Positions 1 through 8,390 of a stretch of 64,000 bases of DNA are shown here, one piece after another. This DNA is from Halobaculum sp. CBA1158. Lineage in GTDB: Archaea; Halobacteriota; Halobacteria; Halobacteriales; Haloferacaceae. The stretch's first letter is position 1. Each line of letters opens with the position of its first letter. The notes beneath the pieces are model-generated. The model was given only the letters and a program-made list of their open reading frames with translations. It had not been told where the DNA came from and searched no databases. Made by a program: the position numbers and the translations under genes. Location: the NCBI RefSeq assembly GCF_021431925.1, contig NZ_CP090371.1, positions 2,108,001 to 2,172,000 on the forward strand. The letters are read 5' to 3'.

Positions 1-158
1 CCGCGTTCAAGGGCGACGTCGAACTCGGGACGGGGATCACCATCCGCGCGAAGGTGGAAGCGTACCCCGCGAAACACGAGAAGGCCGTCGCGAACGCCCG
101 CGAGACGTTCGAGGAACTCTCCGAGAACGCCGGCGGCTCCGGCGGCGAGGCGGCGTAG
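1..158 (+). CDS. C-terminal end of an unidentified protein (truncated by window edge)
   Basis: The frame beginning at base 3 is open from the window edge to a TAG at 156-158 and encodes about 51 residues. They read as a short beta-rich piece (KGDVELGTGITIRAKVEAYP) followed by a helix with many Ala and Glu and a Gly/Ser/Ala tail. Composition is typically haloarchaeal and the reading frame is clean. The family cannot be recognised from so short a fragment. It is convergent with the redoxin gene, whose stop lies 18 bases further on. Confidence 0.6.
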   Translation, partial: AFKGDVELGTGITIRAKVEAYPAKHEKAVANARETFEELSENAGGSGGEAA

Positions 159-176
159 GAGCGTCGACGGAGGGAT

Positions 177-746
177 CTACTCCGCGGGCCACTTGATCGA
201 ACAGCCGCGGCTCGGCCCCGGATCCAGGGTCACGTCCTCGCCGGCGAGCACGGCGTCGATGGCGTCCTCGATGTAGACCTCCGTCGCCTCGTCGTCGGGG
301 TTGAGCGCGTCGTCGAGTCGGCCGTGATACGCCAGCCGGAAGTCGCCGTCGCCGTCGGCGGTGCGCAGGAGGAACGGGTCCGGGGTGCAGACCGCGCCGT
401 ACGCGCGGGCCGCCTCGGCGGTCTCGTCGCGGAGGTACGCGTCGTAGGCGACCCGCCCCGAGTCGACGTACTCCCGCATCCGCTCGATCGAGTCCTCGGG
501 GTACTCGTCGGCGTCGTTGGGGTTGATCCCGACGACCGCGCAGTCGTCGTACTCGGCGGCGACGCGGTTCAAGAGGTCGAACTTCGCCTGCGCGTACGGA
601 CAGTGGTTGCACGTGAACACGACGAGCACGGCGTCGTGGTCGGCGAAGTCCGCGAGCGCGTGGGTGTCGCCGTCGACGCCCGGGAGCGCGAAGTCGGGTG
701 CCGGATCGTTGCGGGCGAGTTCGGAGTCGGAGTCGGTCTGGACCAT
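177..746 (-). CDS. Thioredoxin-fold redoxin (AhpC/TSA-like thiol peroxidase family)
   Basis: A 189-residue cytoplasmic protein with a peroxiredoxin/TlpA-type thioredoxin fold. The N-terminal part has the family's 'PAPDFALPGVDG' strand, followed by 'VVFTCNHCPYA', a CxxC redox centre at about residues 46-49 in the place of the usual WCxxC or PxxxTxxC. The segment 'GAVCTPDPFLLR' holds the cis-proline that faces the active site. Proteins of this sort (PRX-like1/thioredoxin-family) reduce disulfides or hydroperoxides; the actual substrate is not predictable. No signal peptide is present. The ATG at 746 follows no Shine-Dalgarno, as is normal here. The gene is convergent with the partial gene at the window start. 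Confidence 0.85.
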   Translation of the reverse strand: MVQTDSDSELARNDPAPDFALPGVDGDTHALADFADHDAVLVVFTCNHCPYAQAKFDLLNRVAAEYDDCAVVGINPNDADEYPEDSIERMREYVDSGRVAYDAYLRDETAEAARAYGAVCTPDPFLLRTADGDGDFRLAYHGRLDDALNPDDEATEVYIEDAIDAVLAGEDVTLDPGPSRGCSIKWPAE

Positions 747-812
747 GAGTGAACGGTGGATAGTGTGGATCGGAGAAAGTTGTTGGGTCGGTAGTGGGTG
801 GGCCGCTGCGCC

Positions 813-826
813 ATAGGAAATATGGT
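813..826 (+). promoter_or_regulatory. Probable TATA box of the low-GC membrane protein gene
   Basis: The A/T-rich string ATAGGAAATATG stands out in GC-rich flanks and lies about 25-35 bases upstream of the ATG at 850. That spacing suits a leaderless haloarchaeal transcript and is the reason for preferring 850 over the GTG at 829. Inferred from position and composition only. Confidence 0.45.
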
Positions 827-849
827 AGGTGCGATCACCAATCAGAGAG

Positions 850-1287
850 ATGGCCAGGTTGTCCCGTGCCGTGATGGTGCTTGGAGTATGTTGTATCGTA
901 CTCGGCGCGATAACCGGGGGCGTGGGGTTCTATTTCGCGTCGCAGTCCGACTGTGAATCCGGGTCTCAGCTGAGTGTGGCTCAGATTAGTGAGGATCAGA
1001 CAGCTGGGTCGAACACCGAACTGAGAGAGTATGGCGATCTCTCGGATCCCGAACAGAGAATATTCCGGGATCTTCTGGGATCAACCCGGCAGAATTTCGA
1101 CACCTATGACAACAGTTCAGCAGCAAATGAGCTCGTAAATACGGTAGTAATCTACCGGGGCGAGCGGTACGTAACGAGAGCAGTAATAGTAGATTGTTAT
1201 AACAGGGGAGAGGACATCCAAGGTCTCGGCGAACTGATCGCCATTGTAGGTCTGATTCTGTTTGTACCAGCGTATCGCTATAGATAG
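850..1287 (+). CDS. Small two-helix membrane protein of low GC content
   Basis: Encodes 145 residues from the ATG at 850 (an in-frame GTG at 829 would add seven). An N-terminal hydrophobic helix (VMVLGVCCIVLGAITGGVGF, residues about 7-26) is followed by a polar domain of about 90 residues with cysteines near residues 36 and 119, and a C-terminal helix (LGELIAIVGLILFVPAYRYR). Both ends are probably cytoplasmic with the middle outside. Not recognised as any family. The gene is much richer in A and T than all neighbours and uses codons such as AGA, ATA and AGT that neighbours avoid, so recent acquisition is likely. It adjoins a gene-poor, decayed stretch. Confidence 0.6.
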   Translation: MARLSRAVMVLGVCCIVLGAITGGVGFYFASQSDCESGSQLSVAQISEDQTAGSNTELREYGDLSDPEQRIFRDLLGSTRQNFDTYDNSSAANELVNTVVIYRGERYVTRAVIVDCYNRGEDIQGLGELIAIVGLILFVPAYRYR

Positions 1288-1707
1288 ACTCGAGTACGAG
1301 TGATCGAACGGTCGGTCTCTTGTCTGCAGGGTCGTGTATCGATACGACCTCCACAAGACGAGAAATCCCTCAGGAGGAGGTACTTATTCCCGATTGTGCA
1401 CGTCCACGTCGACAGTTCCTGTTCCGTGTAGCTGAATTTCGTTCAGGATCCGTATCCGTCCGTGATCAAGCGATTTGGTGGCTCTTCTTCGCTCGAACCT
1501 CCCACCTAGTCCGCCGCCGACGGCGACCGATGGAACGGTTTCGTCGCGATCGACTCCCGAAGCCGTGGCAGCGTGTTTCAGTCGCGTTTGTGAGCCGTGG
1601 AAGAAGCCGTTTGGTAGAATCGGGTCAGTCGCCGAAAAGCTGCAAAGAGAGAGCCACAGTCGTCGGCGGGACGCCACGGACGGGCGACCCACCCGGGCAG
1701 AGAGACG
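1288..1707. other. Gene-poor stretch with a decayed duplicate segment
   Basis: About 420 bases without a convincing gene. Open frames here have non-haloarchaeal composition (Arg- and Ser-rich) and no family features. The middle portion (1508-1625) is a degraded copy of the 3' end of the isoprenoid synthase gene about 1 kb away, listed separately. The first part is lower in GC, like the adjoining small membrane protein gene, consistent with a junction of acquired or rearranged DNA. Confidence 0.6.
1508..1625 (-). pseudogene. Remnant of the 3' end of a squalene/phytoene synthase gene
   Basis: Read on the minus strand, 1508-1573 encodes [21 protein letters not shown], which matches the final residues of the intact synthase at 2546-3625 ([21 protein letters not shown]). 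A 24-base stretch (1542-1565 versus 2582-2605) is identical, and the two copies are offset by a constant 1040 bases. Further into the gene the remnant reads T-A-H-K-R-D-stop, against T-A-A-H-E-H-G-R-D in the intact copy, so it carries an in-frame stop and small indels. It is a partial, decayed duplication and not a functional gene. Confidence 0.8.
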
Positions 1708-2382
1708 TTACAGTTCGACGGCCTGTTTGTTTCCGAGCGACTCGGGCACCGTGAACCGGATGGTCGTCGTCGCGCCGGACATCGTGTTCACCTTGATCGT
1801 GGCCTCCTCGCCCTCACCGAGCCCCTCGATGAACGTGTTCCCGGATCCGTCGGCTTCCGGCTGTGCGCGGAAGTTACTCACGTTGAACGACATGACGATC
1901 CGGTCGTCGGGATCGTTGATCACGGGCGCAGAGTCGTCCGCGTCCTTCACTGCCGACGTCGAGAAGTACTTCGTGCTGTCGTCGGCCGTCGCGTTGTATC
2001 CGACAGTCGTGGACGACGAGAGCGCGTCCTCGTGTACCAGCGTCAGCGTCCCGTCGGGTCCGACCCAGGTCACGGTGGCGTTCCGGAGGTCTATCTCCCC
2101 CGCACCCGGCGCGAGACTCGTGCTGACGTTGACCACGTCGACGACGTCAGAACCGTCATTGGTACCGGTTACGGTCCCGACGGTGGCGACCTCCTGTAGC
2201 CGGTCGCTGACCTGTTTACTGCTCTGTTCGCCGGTCTCCTGAGATTTACTCTGGAGGAAGCCGGCGGTGTTGATCAGGACGCCGGCGGCGATCGCCGCCA
2301 CCAGCACCATCGCGATGAACACGATGAGCGTCCCGATCCCCACTTGCCCCCGCTCCTCCTCGTCGGTGATGAACTCGAACAT
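1708..2382 (-). CDS. Archaellin (archaeal flagellin) / type IV pilin-like major subunit
   Basis: A 224-residue precursor starting at the ATG at 2382. It begins with a short charged leader ([12 protein letters not shown]), then [19 protein letters not shown] and a continuing hydrophobic helix. This is the class III signal peptide cut by the prepilin peptidase (ArlK/PibD) just before Gln-Val-Gly. The hydrophobic helix forms the filament core, and the remaining ~180 residues form the exposed beta-rich domain. It contains several Asn-X-Ser/Thr sequons (for example NVS, NAT, NVS) that are candidate N-glycosylation sites, as known for haloarchaeal archaellins. No other arl genes are in the window, so this is an isolated subunit gene. 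A starts-further-upstream reading to 2520 lacks the leader and is unlikely. Confidence 0.88.
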   Translation of the reverse strand: MFEFITDEEERGQVGIGTLIVFIAMVLVAAIAAGVLINTAGFLQSKSQETGEQSSKQVSDRLQEVATVGTVTGTNDGSDVVDVVNVSTSLAPGAGEIDLRNATVTWVGPDGTLTLVHEDALSSSTTVGYNATADDSTKYFSTSAVKDADDSAPVINDPDDRIVMSFNVSNFRAQPEADGSGNTFIEGLGEGEEATIKVNTMSGATTTIRFTVPESLGNKQAVEL

Positions 2383-2418
2383 GCTGTTGTACCGTCTACC
2401 GGTACCGAACGACAGGTG

Positions 2419-2430
2419 GTATATACTATT
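2419..2430 (-). promoter_or_regulatory. Probable TATA box of the archaellin gene
   Basis: On the minus strand the bases read AATAGTATATAC inside an A/T-rich interval (2419-2470), about 37-48 bases upstream of the archaellin ATG at 2382. This leaves room for a short leader. It is inferred from composition and distance. Confidence 0.45.
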
Positions 2431-2545
2431 TACCGTGAAAGAATCAGATTCGATAGTAGAGAAGATCATAGTACGACAGGCCGCATACATCAGATAGGGC
2501 CGCTCCCGCGGCCAATTCACTCCGAGGCGAGTGCGTCGAAGTCGT

Positions 2546-3625
2546 TCAGTCCGCCGTCGACGGCGTGGTGTGGAACGGCTGCGTCGCGATCGACTCCCGA
2601 AGCCGCGGCAGCGCGTCCCGGCCGTGCTCGTGGGCCGCCGTCACGACCGCGAACACCTCCTCGCGGCTCACCTTCACGCCCTCGCCCGTCACCGCGCGCT
2701 CGGGGTGCTCCGAGAGTTCGCGGAGGGTTCCGACCGCGAGCAGGTACGGGATCGACCACGCGGCGAGCGTGTTCCCCTCCACGAGCGGGACGTGTTCGAG
2801 ATACGTCTGCGCGCCGTCGAGGAAGCCGCGGGCGTAGCCGGCCGTACGCGAGACGACGCTCGCGGTGTCCTCGCGGTGCTCGGGGGCGACGACCTCCTCC
2901 TGTGGGACGCCCTCCTCCTCGAGCCACTCGGCGGGAAGATAGACGTTGTTCTCCTCGGTGTAGTCGTCGTGGACGTCCTTCGCGACGTTGACGAGTTGGA
3001 GCAGGAGGCCGAACTCCTCGGCGACCTCGTACAGGCGCTCCGTGCGCTCCTCGTCGACGCTCCCCAGCGTCGTGACGAGGTTCGTGATGAGCGTGCCGAC
3101 CGTGCCGGCGACGTAGTAGCAGTACTCGTTCAGTTCGCTGCGGGTCTCGATGCGCAGGCCGCCGTCGTCGGCGTAGCGCTCGACGAACTCGGCCATGCCG
3201 GTGGCCATCTCGCGCGCCGGCGGGACGACCGCCTCGCGGACCTCCGGCGGGAGCCCCTCGAACGTGGCGAACACGCGCTCGGCCTCGGCGACGACTTCCC
3301 AGTCGGCCGAGCGGTCCTCCGCGGGCGGGAGGTGCGGGTCCACCGACGCGCGGAACTCGCCGGCGTCCGTGTCGTCGTCGGGGTCGAGGGCGGCGTCGAA
3401 CTCCCGGAGGAGGGCGGCCTGTTCGTCGGGGGCGATGTGGTCGGCGTCCTCGACGGTGTCGGCGATCCGGCAGACGAGATAGCCGAGACAGATGTACGAC
3501 GACATCGGTTCGTCGAGGGTGTCGACGGTCAGGGCGAAGGTCCGCGAGACTCCCTGCACGGCCTCGTGACACCACGCGAGGTCGGCGTCGGGGTCGGTCG
3601 CGACTGGGCGATCGGCGTCTGGCAT
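2546..3625 (-). CDS. Squalene/phytoene synthase family protein
   Basis: A 359-residue all-alpha trans-isoprenyl diphosphate synthase of the head-to-head type, which condenses two C15 (squalene) or C20 (phytoene) diphosphates. The two Mg-binding aspartate motifs are present: DTVED at residues 56-60 and DVHDD at 217-221. The conserved 'SRTFAL' near residue 27 and 'YLPAEW' near 229 are also visible. The segment '[12 protein letters not shown]' resembles squalene synthases more than CrtB, so squalene formation for membrane or carotenoid side pathways is the better guess, but phytoene synthase cannot be excluded. The gene stands alone, close behind the archaellin promoter, and its last codons are duplicated in decayed form at 1508-1625. 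Confidence 0.9.
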   Translation of the reverse strand: MPDADRPVATDPDADLAWCHEAVQGVSRTFALTVDTLDEPMSSYICLGYLVCRIADTVEDADHIAPDEQAALLREFDAALDPDDDTDAGEFRASVDPHLPPAEDRSADWEVVAEAERVFATFEGLPPEVREAVVPPAREMATGMAEFVERYADDGGLRIETRSELNEYCYYVAGTVGTLITNLVTTLGSVDEERTERLYEVAEEFGLLLQLVNVAKDVHDDYTEENNVYLPAEWLEEEGVPQEEVVAPEHREDTASVVSRTAGYARGFLDGAQTYLEHVPLVEGNTLAAWSIPYLLAVGTLRELSEHPERAVTGEGVKVSREEVFAVVTAAHEHGRDALPRLRESIATQPFHTTPSTAD

Positions 3626-3899
3626 TCAGTTGGACACGCCTATGGTAGGAGGGTTAAAAAGTGGTGTGGGGTTGAACACGGCGACATCCCGAGCGCTCCG
3701 GGCGGGATCGATACCCGCGCCGTCTTCGATTCAGTTCCGATCCGATCCCGGTCTGATCCCGATTCGACGGCACCTCGAGGCCGCCCCGACGCCGATTCGT
3801 CCCGGTTCGATCGGGTGCGACACGCCGACGGGGAGGCGGGCGGTGCCCCGCGAGCGCGACACCGCAAAGATTGAAGCCGCACAACTCGCAGGAACGACC

Positions 3900-5045
3900 A
3901 TGGACTTCGCGCTGACAACCGAGCAACAGCAGATCCGCGACATGGTCGCCGAGTTCGTCGACGAGGAGATCAAACCCCGCGCCGCCGAGATCGACGAGGA
4001 GGACGAGTTCCCCGACGACCTCGTCGATCAGATGGCCGAGTTGGGCCTGATGGGGATGCCGTTCCCCGAGGAGTACGGCGGCGCGGACCTCGATTACCAC
4101 AGCTACGCGCTCGGTCTCTCGGAGATCGCGCGCGGCTCGGGCGGCCTCGGAACCGTCGTCGCCGCGCACATCTCGCTGGCGGGCAACATGCTGTACGCCT
4201 TCGGCGACGAGGAGCAAAAGCGGGAGTACCTCACGCCTCTGGCCGAGGGTAAGGAGATCGGCGCGTTCGCGCTCTCGGAGGCCGGCGCGGGCTCGGACGT
4301 GCCCGCGATGGAGACCACGGCGGAGAAAGACGGCGACGGCTACGTCGTCAACGGCGGGAAGCTGTGGATCTCGAACGGCTCGGTCGCCGACACGGTGACG
4401 CTGTTCGCCAAGACCGATCCGGACGCCGGCAACAAGGGCATCTCCTCGTTCGTCGTCCGGCCCGAGGAGGACGACGGCTTCATCGTCGAGGGCACCGAGC
4501 ACAAGCTCGGCGACAAGGGCTGTCCGACCGCGGAACTCCGCTTCGACGACATGTACCTCCCCGAGGACCGCCTGCTCGGCGAGGAGGGCGACGGCTTCGT
4601 GCAGGCGCTGAAGACGCTCAACGGGGGCCGGATCACCATCGCGGCCCGCGGCGTCGGTATCGCCCGCGCGGCCCTCGAGGACGCCGCCGAATACGCGACC
4701 CAGCGCGAGCAGTTCGACGGTCCCATCTCGCAGTTCCAGGCGATCCAGCACAAGATCGCCGACATGGACACGAAGCTCCAGGCCGCGGAGCTACTGATGC
4801 ACAAGGCCGCCGACCTGAAGATCCGCGGCGAGCCGTTCATCAAGGAGGCCGCGCAGGCGAAGCTGTACGCCAGCGAGATCAGCCGCGAGGTGGCCAACGA
4901 GGCCATCCAGATCCACGGCGGCTACGGTTACACGAAGGACTTCCCCGTCGAGCGCTACTACCGCGACGCGAAGCTCAACGAGATCTACGAGGGCACCAGC
5001 GAGGTGCTTCGCAACACGATCGCGAGCCAGGTGCTCGACGAGTAG
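3900..5045 (+). CDS. Acyl-CoA dehydrogenase
   Basis: A 381-residue flavoprotein that introduces the alpha-beta double bond into acyl-CoA, passing electrons to ETF. The start at 3900 gives the standard N-terminus MDFALTTEQQQIRDMV; the longer upstream frame has no acyl-CoA dehydrogenase features. Visible family signatures are 'FALSEAGAGSDVPAMETTA' (FAD/substrate contact, about residues 120-140), 'LWISNGSVAD', and the C-terminal 'QIHGGYGYTKDFPVERYYRDAKLNEIYEG', in which the Glu of 'IYEGTSE' is the usual catalytic base. Length is standard. It is preceded by a 274-base intergenic region and is convergent with the mscS gene. A second paralogue lies at 58989-60149. Confidence 0.95.
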   Translation: MDFALTTEQQQIRDMVAEFVDEEIKPRAAEIDEEDEFPDDLVDQMAELGLMGMPFPEEYGGADLDYHSYALGLSEIARGSGGLGTVVAAHISLAGNMLYAFGDEEQKREYLTPLAEGKEIGAFALSEAGAGSDVPAMETTAEKDGDGYVVNGGKLWISNGSVADTVTLFAKTDPDAGNKGISSFVVRPEEDDGFIVEGTEHKLGDKGCPTAELRFDDMYLPEDRLLGEEGDGFVQALKTLNGGRITIAARGVGIARAALEDAAEYATQREQFDGPISQFQAIQHKIADMDTKLQAAELLMHKAADLKIRGEPFIKEAAQAKLYASEISREVANEAIQIHGGYGYTKDFPVERYYRDAKLNEIYEGTSEVLRNTIASQVLDE

Positions 5046-5102
5046 GTCGCGAAAGGAACGCTTCCGAAACCGATCCTCACTCTCGTCCGGTCGATCCGCC
5101 TT

Positions 5103-5134
5103 AGATCGTCGTCGCCTCAGATCGTCGTCGCCTC
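5103..5134. repeat. 16-base tandem duplication between convergent genes
   Basis: Bases 5103-5118 (AGATCGTCGTCGCCTC) are repeated exactly at 5119-5134, and a third, diverged copy follows to about 5150. The repeat lies in the 132-base gap between the stop of the acyl-CoA dehydrogenase gene and the stop of mscS, so it does not affect any reading frame. Confidence 0.8.
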
Positions 5135-5177
5135 AGACCGCCGCCGCTCGGTCGTCGCCCGTCCAGTTGTCGCCTCT

Positions 5178-6116
5178 TCAGTCGTCGCCCAGCACCGCCT
5201 CGGGGGGCGTGTTCAGTTCGACGCCGCCCGAGAGGTCCCGCTGCGGGAACGGGATCTCGATGCCCTCCTCGTCGAAGCGCCGCTTCACGTCGGTCACGTA
5301 CTCACCGCGGATCTTCACGAAATCTGCGCGCGAGGGGTTGTCGATCCAGATCCGACTCTTGAGGCCGACGTAACTGTCCGCCAGCTCGGTGAGACGGACC
5401 GACGGCGCGGGGTCCGAGAGGACCTCGGGATGACGCTCGGCCTCCTCGACGATGATCTCGGTGGCGTGTTCGATGTCGTCGTCGTAGCCGATGCCGAAGA
5501 GGAACTGCAGACGGAGGGTGTCCTTCGCGACGGGGTTCTTGATGACGTCGTCGGTGAGTTGGGAGTTCGGGACCGTCAACAGCTCGTTGTCGAAGGTCCG
5601 CACGCGGGTGACCCGAAAGGAGATGTCCTCGACGATGCCCGAGTTGCCGTCCCACTCGATCCAGTCGCCGATGCGGAACGGCCGGTCGGTGAAGATGAAG
5701 ATCCCGGCGACGAAGTTCTTGATCACGTCCTGCAGCGCGAAACCGATCGCGAGCGTCGCCGCCGCGGCGATCGTCGCAAGCGACTGGAGGAAGTCGCCGT
5801 AGCCGGCGAGACCGAAGCCGACCGCGATCCCGACGAACACGACGATCACGTTCGCCACCTTTCGGAGCGGTCCCCTCGCGTGGCTGTCGAGTTGTTTTCG
5901 GTCGAGCAGCCGGTCCATCAGCGGGAGCACGAGCATACGCCCGACGAGGTAGAACGCCGCCAGCACGACGGCGAAGGTGATCGCCGATCCCAGCGGGCCG
6001 GCGAGGCCGACCGGCACGCCGAGGTCGGCGAGCACCGACGCGACCGGCGTCGACGGTTCCGGCACCTGCAACGGGTGGGTCTGTGAGCCCCACGGAAGCG
6101 CCGTCGACGCGCTCAT
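5178..6116 (-). CDS. Small-conductance mechanosensitive channel, MscS family
   Basis: A 312-residue membrane protein with hydrophobic helices near residues 33-56 and 75-100 and the pore-lining TM3, which reads TIAAAATLAIGFALQDVIKN, the Ala/Gly-patterned helix that defines MscS. It is followed by the beta domain ('GDWIEWDGNSGIVEDISFR') and the alpha/beta C-terminal domain. It would open under membrane tension to release solutes on osmotic downshift, which is relevant to a halophile. The ATG at 6116 overlaps the stop codon of the upstream yhbY-like gene by four bases (ATGA), so the two are translationally coupled; a longer frame upstream is only the shadow of that gene. Confidence 0.93.
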   Translation of the reverse strand: MSASTALPWGSQTHPLQVPEPSTPVASVLADLGVPVGLAGPLGSAITFAVVLAAFYLVGRMLVLPLMDRLLDRKQLDSHARGPLRKVANVIVVFVGIAVGFGLAGYGDFLQSLATIAAAATLAIGFALQDVIKNFVAGIFIFTDRPFRIGDWIEWDGNSGIVEDISFRVTRVRTFDNELLTVPNSQLTDDVIKNPVAKDTLRLQFLFGIGYDDDIEHATEIIVEEAERHPEVLSDPAPSVRLTELADSYVGLKSRIWIDNPSRADFVKIRGEYVTDVKRRFDEEGIEIPFPQRDLSGGVELNTPPEAVLGDD

Positions 6117-6361
6117 CGGTGCAGTACCGCTGTGTGGCCGCGCGTCTCGATCAGGTCGGCGGAGACGCGCTCGGCCAGGTGGCCCGCCAGCTCCTCGACG
6201 TCGGTCCCCGCCTGCGCCGAGCGGTGGAACTTCACCTTCACGAGGTCGCGATCGCTCAGTTGGTCGTCCAGTTCGTCGACGACGGCCCCGACTCCCTTCT
6301 TGCCGACCCAGACGGTTACGTCGAGGTCGTGCGCGCGCTTTCGTAGCTCCTGGTCGGTCAT
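6113..6361 (-). CDS. YhbY/CRM-domain RNA-binding protein
   Basis: An 82-residue protein consisting of a single CRM (YhbY) domain, an IF3-C-like fold. Diagnostic is 'VWVGKKGVGAVVDELDDQL' near residues 17-35, matching the family's GxxG-containing loop that binds RNA, followed by 'LVKVKFHRSA'. Such proteins associate with pre-ribosomal particles or tRNA. It lies between the gene for RNase P component 4 (91 bases upstream) and mscS (overlapping). The order rnp4-yhbY suggests shared RNA-processing function, while mscS appears to be a passenger in the same transcript. Confidence 0.9.
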   Translation of the reverse strand: MTDQELRKRAHDLDVTVWVGKKGVGAVVDELDDQLSDRDLVKVKFHRSAQAGTDVEELAGHLAERVSADLIETRGHTAVLHR

Positions 6362-6452
6362 GCACCGGGATTCCCCCGGAAGCGGTTTGAAGCTTCCCGT
6401 TCGGCGAGTTCGGCCTGGTACGCCCGGAACAACTGGCGGAACTGACGGGCGG

Positions 6453-6743
6453 TCACTCGCGGTACGGGTACCGCGCCGTCGCGCCGCAGTCGCAGCGGAC
6501 GACGACGTGGCTCGCCTCCCGAAGCCGGACCCGAGCGTTGCGGCCGGGGATCAGGTACGCGTCGCAGTCGTCACAGGTGAACCGCTCGAATCGCCGGGGG
6601 ACGCCGCAGCGATGCCGCTGGGCGATCCGGCGGGCGAGCCTGACGGCCTCGCGGGCGCGGTCGCGCTCGCCGGCGCGGGCCATCGATCGGGCGAACGCGT
6701 CGAGGCGTTCGATCCGTTCCTCGGCGATGTCGTCGTCGTTCAT
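6453..6743 (-). CDS. rnp4: Ribonuclease P protein component 4 (Rpp21/Rpr2 homologue)
   Basis: A 96-residue protein with two N-terminal helices (residues about 5-42, 'IERLDAFARSMARAGERDRAREAVRLARRIAQRH') followed by a zinc ribbon built from C-x2-C at 'TCDDCDAYLIPG' and a second pair at 'VVVRCDCGATARYPYRE'. This is the archaeal Rpp21 layout. It binds Rpp29 and the RNase P RNA specificity domain to help 5' maturation of tRNA. Length and motif order match the family. It is transcribed toward the yhbY-like gene and mscS. Confidence 0.9.
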   Translation of the reverse strand: MNDDDIAEERIERLDAFARSMARAGERDRAREAVRLARRIAQRHRCGVPRRFERFTCDDCDAYLIPGRNARVRLREASHVVVRCDCGATARYPYRE

Positions 6744-6883
6744 GCGGGAGTCGGGGGCTCGTATCGAGGTGAGTGAGTGCGTCGGATAGCGGTTTCGGGT
6801 CGATGCGTCGGCGTCACTGGCGTCGGTCCGGAGCCGCTCACCCCCGCGTTTTACCGCGTCGGCGACGAACCGCCGAGCGAACG

Positions 6884-8389
6884 ATGATCACCTCCGAGCG
6901 GATGGCGATGGTCGACCGCAACGCCGCGGCCCTCGGCGTCCCCCGCAAACAGCTCATGGAGTCGTCGGGCAACGCCGTCGCCCGCGCGGTCCGGGAACGG
7001 GCGGAGCCGGGCGACCGAGTGCTTCTGATCTGCGGGCGCGGCAACAACGGTGGCGATGCGATGGTCGCGGCGCGGTTCCTCGACGAGTTCGACACGCTGA
7101 CGCTCCTGCTGGGGCGGCCGGGAGCGATCCGCACCGACATCGCCCGCGAGAACTGGGACGCGCTCGTCGAGAGCGACCGTCCGACCCGAACGGTGACCGA
7201 CTCCCGCGAGTTCGACCTCGACGACCACGACCCGGACCTCGTCGTCGACGCGATGCTGGGAACGGGCGTGACGGGCGCGTTGCGAGAGCCGGAGGCGACC
7301 GTCGCTCACGCAGTAAACGACGCGCCCGCGGACGTGTCCGTCGTCTCGGTCGACGTTCCCTCCGGCGTCGACGCCGACACCGGTGAACCCGTCGGCGACG
7401 CGACTGACGTGGCCGACCCGGCCGACCCGGCCGACGCGGACGGCACGAGCGCCGCCGTCGACGCGGATGCGGTCGTCACCTTCCACGACGAGAAGCCCGG
7501 TCTCGCACGCCTCGGCTGTGAGGTGATCGTCGCGGACATCGGGATCCCCGAGGGAGCGGAGACGTTCGTCGGCCCGGGCGACCTGCTCGCGCTCCGGCGC
7601 GAGGCCGACTCCCACAAGGGAGACAACGGCGAGGTGCTCGTCGTCGGCGGCGGCCCCTACACCGGCGCGCCCGCGCTCGCCGCCGAGGCCGCCCTCCGGG
7701 CCGGCGCGGACCTCGTCCGGGTCGCCTGTCCGGAGGCGGTCGCCCGCGAGATCCAGGGGTACGGCCCCGACCTCATCGTCCGCCCGTTCGACGGAGACCA
7801 CCTCGCGCCCCCCCACGTCGACGGCCTGCTCGACCTCGCGGCCGATCAGGACGCGGTCGTCTTCGGCCCGGGACTCGGCAGCGCCGAGGCGACCCTCGAC
7901 GCGGTCCGGGAGTTCCTCGCGGAATACGACGGCCGCGCCGTCGTCGACGCCGACGCGCTGCAGGTCGTCCCCGAGGTCGACACCGACGCCGACCTGATCT
8001 GCACGCCCCATCAGGGCGAACTCCGGAGAATGGGCGGGGAGACGGCCGACGACTGGCGCGAGCGCGCCGACCTCGTATCGGAGTTCGCGGGCGAGTCGGG
8101 TCACACCGTGCTTGTGAAGGGGAGGTACGACGTGATCAGCGACGGCGAGGAGACCAGGGTCGGCCGCACCGGCAACCCGGGCATGACCGTCGGGGGGACC
8201 GGCGACGTGCTCGCCGGCGTGACCGGCGCGCTCGCGAGCCAGATCGAGTCGTCGCTTCAGGCGGCCGCGCTGGCAGCGTGGGCGAACGGTCGCGCCGGCG
8301 ACGCCGCCGCCGAGGAGTTCGGAACCGGCCTGGCCGCCTCCGACCTCCCGGACCGGATCCCACAAGCCCTCCGCGACGAAGGTGAGTGA
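6884..8389 (+). CDS. nnr: Bifunctional NAD(P)H-hydrate repair enzyme Nnr
   Basis: A 501-residue fusion. The N-terminal YjeF_N domain (residues about 1-215) epimerises R/S-NAD(P)HX; 'CGRGNNGGDAMVAARFL' binds the NMN phosphate. The C-terminal ribokinase-like domain (about 230-495) is the ADP/ATP-dependent dehydratase, with 'GGGPYTGAPALAA' and the catalytic 'NPGMTVGGTGDVLAGV' segment. The ATG at 6884 yields the family N-terminus MITSERMAMVDRNAAALGV; upstream frame is spurious. A DP-A-DP-A-rich insert ('VADPADPADADG') lies near residues 165-195. The stop is one base before the moaC start, so nnr and moaC form an operon, a common haloarchaeal arrangement. Confidence 0.95.
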   Translation: MITSERMAMVDRNAAALGVPRKQLMESSGNAVARAVRERAEPGDRVLLICGRGNNGGDAMVAARFLDEFDTLTLLLGRPGAIRTDIARENWDALVESDRPTRTVTDSREFDLDDHDPDLVVDAMLGTGVTGALREPEATVAHAVNDAPADVSVVSVDVPSGVDADTGEPVGDATDVADPADPADADGTSAAVDADAVVTFHDEKPGLARLGCEVIVADIGIPEGAETFVGPGDLLALRREADSHKGDNGEVLVVGGGPYTGAPALAAEAALRAGADLVRVACPEAVAREIQGYGPDLIVRPFDGDHLAPPHVDGLLDLAADQDAVVFGPGLGSAEATLDAVREFLAEYDGRAVVDADALQVVPEVDTDADLICTPHQGELRRMGGETADDWRERADLVSEFAGESGHTVLVKGRYDVISDGEETRVGRTGNPGMTVGGTGDVLAGVTGALASQIESSLQAAALAAWANGRAGDAAAEEFGTGLAASDLPDRIPQALRDEGE

Positions 8390-8390
8390 C

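Noticed and set aside
1320-1754. Open frames in both directions in the 1288-1707 region
   Set aside because: Compositions are Arg/Ser-rich without haloarchaeal acidity, and one spans the decayed synthase remnant; no support for coding.
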